Source: an uncultured Clostridium sp. (lineage in GTDB: Bacteria > Bacillota > Clostridia > Christensenellales > Pumilibacteraceae). From it: DNA of 8,619 bases. The stretch spans positions 1-8,619 of the forward strand of contig USKH01000042.1 of assembly GCA_900555125.1 (NCBI GenBank). The letters run 5' to 3'. The notes under the pieces are model-generated. The model was not told the DNA's origin. It saw only the letters and a list, made by a program, of their open reading frames with translations, and ran no database searches. Numbering within the stretch: the first letter of the stretch is position 1; every line of letters begins with the position of its first letter. A program made the translations under genes and the position numbers. This document shows positions 6,150 through 8,619 of this stretch, piece by piece.

Positions 6150-8285
6150 ATGAAAAAAATCGTAACAATTATAGCCATTGCGCTCGTATGCGTACTCGGT
6201 CTTGCAGGTTGCGGAACCGCGTCCAAGGTTGATAAAGTCGACTTTAAAACGCAGAACTTCAACTATTCGATAAGCGGAAACGGCGGCAGCGTCGTGCAGT
6301 ACGGAAACTACCTGTACTTTATCAACGGAACGCGCGGCTACGAAGATACCGACGCAACCAACAACGTTGCGGGCAAGGTTATCAAAGGCGCTCTCTATCG
6401 TGCAGAGCTCACCGGCGAAATGACCGATATCAAGGGCAGCGTTATAATCGACGGGGACAAGCTTGTAAACGGCGACTACAAAACCGGGAACACGGCAAAG
6501 TTCAGAATAGAACGCGACGCAAAAAGCGGCATCCGTCTTGTATCCGAAAAAGGCACGTCCTACGACAACAAAGAAATCAACGTCGTAAACGTAGAGCTTA
6601 TTTCTTCTAAAACGGTAGGAACGAGCGGCTATGCAAAAGGCGGACTTTATGCATACAACGGCTACATTTATTTTGTAAGCCCCTGCAATCAGAAAAACAA
6701 GTCCGGTAAGGTTATGACCGATTACAACGAGTTTTACCGTGTCTGCCTTGCAACCGGCGAAACGCAGAAACTGCTCACCAGCGAAACCGCAAACGCATCA
6801 AAGCCCTACGGCGTTTATTGCTACGACAATAAGATTTATCTCAACTATGTCGAAACGGGCGACAGCGACAGAATCATGAGCGTTCTCATCGACGAAAAGA
6901 CCGGTGACGTTATCGAAAAGAAAATAATCGCGGACAAAGTGACCGACGTTCTGATGCCCGTAAAAAGCGAATATTATTACAATATTCCCACCGACACCGT
7001 ATACGACTTCATTTACTACGGAACCAAAGGCAGCGATATCGATAACTATCGTACAGACACCGTTATGTCTTTCGTTCGTCCGGACGGTAGCGAAAACACC
7101 ATCTTCAATTACGGCGGCGACGCTGCTCTTCTTGACGTACAGGGAGGAATGCTCCTCTATAAAATGACCGTAGGCGGAATTATGCAGATACGCGCAACCG
7201 ACATGTACAATTACTTCGTAGACGGCAGTCAGTCTTTCAAGAAAATACACGGAGAAGAAAAGTATGAGGGTGCTTTCGAGTCCGACGGAACCGTATTGTC
7301 TTCTTCGGCAATTAAATCCGCAACCGCAATCAACTGCTTTGTTCCCGGTATCGGCGTAAATACCAATGCGGTATACGCTGTTCTCACGTCTGCAAACGCA
7401 ACCACTTCTTCCAACAACGATCTTACGTTGTACGCTCCCGACGGCAGCGTTAAAGTGATTGCAAGCGGAGCGGGCGCAAAAGTCGTAAATCATACCACCG
7501 ATAAGCTCTTCTACGTTATGACCGAAGACAGCGTGCTTAAACTGCACTCCGTCGATTTAACGGGCGCAAACGATACTATTGTCTATTCCGACGTTACCGA
7601 AGCTACTTTCATGACCGACATTCAGGCGGATTACCTCGTGTTCTTCGGAAAAGCAGACGGCGAATATTCGGGATACACGTTCTTCTACGACCTCAACGGA
7701 CTGGAAGGCGACAATGATCCTTTCTTCGTGGGACAGAAGCTTGAATCGGAAACCAAGTCCAATGTCGGCGAAATCAAACTTAACACCGAAAACGCAAAGC
7801 TTGCATATCGTAAAGGCGACGGCGTGGACGTAAGCGGTCTTACTCTCACGGCTTACACTCATGCGGATAAAGACGGCGAAAAAACCGTAATCGAGGAAAA
7901 CGTTGCGGTAACTTCCGATATGATCAGCGGCTTCGATACTTCCGCAGTTGCCGACGCGGTTACCGTAACCGTAACTTACAAGGGCGCAACGGCAACGTAT
8001 GAAATTTCGGTTGCCGACAGCACCGAAAAAGCAGGTTGCGGCGCAGCAGTAGGCTGGACCATCGGCATCATCGCATTGGTTGCGGTTGCCGCAATCGCCA
8101 TCATACTCTTCACAAAGAAGAAAGAAGCGCAATTAAAACCAAATGATAAACAAACGGCGTTCGTTTTTCGCGGGCGTCGTTTTTTCGTTACAAACAAACA
8201 GAAAGAAAAGCCGCCCGAAAGAAAAAGGAGAAAGAGCAGCGCGGAAACACGGGAAGGCTTTTGTTGCTCTGTCGTCGTCGCATAA
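6150..8285 (+). CDS. Lipoprotein with propeller-like body, Ig-like domain and C-terminal membrane helix; 3' end doubtful
   Basis: The frame encodes 711 residues from ATG 6150, with GGAG at 6135-6138. Residues 1-21 are a lipoprotein signal peptide (MKK, hydrophobic core, LAGC lipobox, lipidated Cys21), so the protein should be anchored on the outer face of the membrane. Residues ~40-530 contain repeated GNYLYF, GYIYF, DNKIYL and LYRAEL-type strands, resembling the propeller-like DUF5050 style seen in Clostridia. Residues ~540-628 read as a bacterial Ig-like domain of the Big_3 style (AYRKGDGVDVSGLTLTAY ... VTVTYKGATATYEISV). A Cys-Gly motif (AGCG, ~630) precedes a single transmembrane helix at ~635-655 and KKKE. 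From ~661 onward the sequence is basic, low in complexity and runs through a terminator-like hairpin, so the real stop is probably near 8134-8146. Upstream start TTG 6087 is the -35 box, not a codon. A sensory, binding or cell-surface role is possible; no enzyme motif is seen. Confidence 0.82.
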   Translation: MKKIVTIIAIALVCVLGLAGCGTASKVDKVDFKTQNFNYSISGNGGSVVQYGNYLYFINGTRGYEDTDATNNVAGKVIKGALYRAELTGEMTDIKGSVIIDGDKLVNGDYKTGNTAKFRIERDAKSGIRLVSEKGTSYDNKEINVVNVELISSKTVGTSGYAKGGLYAYNGYIYFVSPCNQKNKSGKVMTDYNEFYRVCLATGETQKLLTSETANASKPYGVYCYDNKIYLNYVETGDSDRIMSVLIDEKTGDVIEKKIIADKVTDVLMPVKSEYYYNIPTDTVYDFIYYGTKGSDIDNYRTDTVMSFVRPDGSENTIFNYGGDAALLDVQGGMLLYKMTVGGIMQIRATDMYNYFVDGSQSFKKIHGEEKYEGAFESDGTVLSSSAIKSATAINCFVPGIGVNTNAVYAVLTSANATTSSNNDLTLYAPDGSVKVIASGAGAKVVNHTTDKLFYVMTEDSVLKLHSVDLTGANDTIVYSDVTEATFMTDIQADYLVFFGKADGEYSGYTFFYDLNGLEGDNDPFFVGQKLESETKSNVGEIKLNTENAKLAYRKGDGVDVSGLTLTAYTHADKDGEKTVIEENVAVTSDMISGFDTSAVADAVTVTVTYKGATATYEISVADSTEKAGCGAAVGWTIGIIALVAVAAIAIILFTKKKEAQLKPNDKQTAFVFRGRRFFVTNKQKEKPPERKRRKSSAETREGFCCSVVVA
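8152..8185 (+). terminator. Probable intrinsic terminator inside the 3' end of the lipoprotein frame
   Basis: AAACGGCG (8152-8159) pairs over 8 bp, with one G-U pair, with CGTCGTTT (8175-8182), and the stem enters a run of six T (8180-8185). A shorter nested hairpin (AAACG 8152-8156 with CGTTT 8162-8166, T-run 8164-8168) competes with it. No other U-tailed hairpin exists between here and the rplM promoter, so this is the only candidate to end the lipoprotein transcript. Its place inside the open frame suggests that the true stop codon is upstream of it. Confidence 0.5.
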
Positions 8286-8359
8286 AAGCACGTTGCGGTC
8301 GGAAAAGCAAAAAAACGTGAAAAAAACGCCAAAAAACACGAATAAACACCGAAAATTGC

Positions 8360-8388
8360 TTGACATAAATTTTCTTATGTAGTAAAAT
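8360..8388 (+). promoter_or_regulatory. Near-consensus promoter of rplM, with a dyad in the spacer
   Basis: TTGACA (8360-8365) is a perfect -35; after a 17-base spacer comes TAAAAT (8383-8388), one mismatch from the -10 consensus. The start is predicted near 8395. An inverted repeat, ACATAA (8363-8368) and TTATGT (8375-8380) separated by 6 bases, overlaps the -35 and fills the spacer. The 174 bases before it (8186-8359) are A-rich and hold no gene I would support. Confidence 0.88.
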
Positions 8389-8394
8389 ATTAGG

Positions 8395-8533
8395 GCATTC
8401 GTGTGAGTGCGTTCTTTTTTGTATGCCGATTAGCCCTCTGCATAAGGAAAAACGAATTCCGCGATAGCAGTGGAAAGCCGTCAGCGTGAAATTTCGGCGT
8501 TCTGCGCTAAAAAATAAATATGAGGTTAATACC
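8395..8533 (+). ncRNA. Structured 5' leader of rplM, possible ribosomal protein L13 leader
   Basis: About 139 untranslated bases separate the predicted start from the rplM ATG. AGGGC (8392-8396) can pair with GCCCT (8433-8437), and within it GGCAT (8394-8398) can alternatively pair with ATGCC (8423-8427). TTCCGC (8457-8462) pairs with GTGGAA (8470-8475) around a 7-base loop, and GCCG (8477-8480) can pair with CGGC (8495-8498). Firmicutes rplM operons are known to carry an L13 leader that controls translation by binding the protein product. The position fits; I cannot confirm the consensus by eye. Confidence 0.45.
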
Positions 8534-8619
8534 ATGAAAACATTTATGGCTAACGAATCAAATATCGAGCGTAAGTGGTATTTGGTAGACGCAAGCGACA
8601 TGCCCCTCGGTAGAGTTGC
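8534..8619 (+). CDS. rplM: 50S ribosomal protein L13, N-terminal part (cut by window edge)
   Basis: ATG at 8534 follows GAGGT (8522-8526) by 7 bases. The 28 complete codons read MKTFMANESNIERKWYLVDA followed by SDMPLGRV. This matches the conserved L13 opening: K-T-F/Y-x, then R-K/x-W-Y-x-V-D-A, then LGR. L13 is an early assembly protein of the large ribosomal subunit. In bacteria rplM is usually followed by rpsI (S9) in the same operon, expected just beyond the right edge. It has its own strong promoter and long leader and is separate from the lipoprotein gene. Confidence 0.95.
   Translation, partial: MKTFMANESNIERKWYLVDASDMPLGRV

Noticed and set aside
6798..8132. Two long minus-strand open frames antisense to the lipoprotein gene
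   Set aside because: They are shadows of the sense codon bias. The + strand has a promoter, signal peptide and domain structure.
8143..8382. 79-codon + strand frame between the lipoprotein gene and rplM
   Set aside because: It has no ribosome binding site, a basic low-complexity product, and it overlaps both the terminator hairpin and the rplM promoter.

Overview
The window looks like ordinary chromosome from an uncultured Gram-positive gut-type bacterium of the class Clostridia. This rests on AAGGAG-type ribosome binding sites, sigma-A-like promoters with 17-base spacers, U-tailed intrinsic terminators, a lipobox lipoprotein with an Ig-like domain, and a ribosomal protein L13 gene at the right edge with a Firmicutes-style long leader. 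The genus cannot be read from the sequence. No mobile element, CRISPR array, tRNA or rRNA is visible. All supported genes lie on the + strand.

Layout. (1) Positions 2-1864 hold the 3' part of a large, mostly helical, probably exported protein whose start lies off the left edge; a hairpin terminator follows at 1893-1930. (2) Positions 1991-4752 form a self-contained transcription unit: an extended -10 promoter, a leader hairpin just before the ribosome binding site, an FAD-dependent oxidoreductase (2053-3363), a major facilitator superfamily transporter (3446-4666), and a strong 10-bp-stem terminator (4723-4752). A transporter beside a cytosolic oxidoreductase suggests uptake and oxidation of one small molecule, but the substrate is not evident. 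(3) Positions 4874-5986 encode an unrecognised two-domain protein with a GTG start. (4) Positions 6087-8285 hold a well-formed promoter and a predicted lipoprotein with a propeller-like body, an Ig-like domain and a C-terminal transmembrane helix. Its last ~50 codons look spurious because they run through a terminator-like hairpin at 8152-8185. (5) Positions 8360-8619 hold a near-consensus promoter with a dyad in its spacer, a ~139-base structured leader and the start of rplM (L13).

I do not see a convincing new multi-gene system. The points most worth a second look are the questionable 3' end of the lipoprotein gene, its apparent anchoring at both ends, the unassigned protein at 4874-5986, the oxidoreductase/transporter pair, and the rplM promoter and leader.
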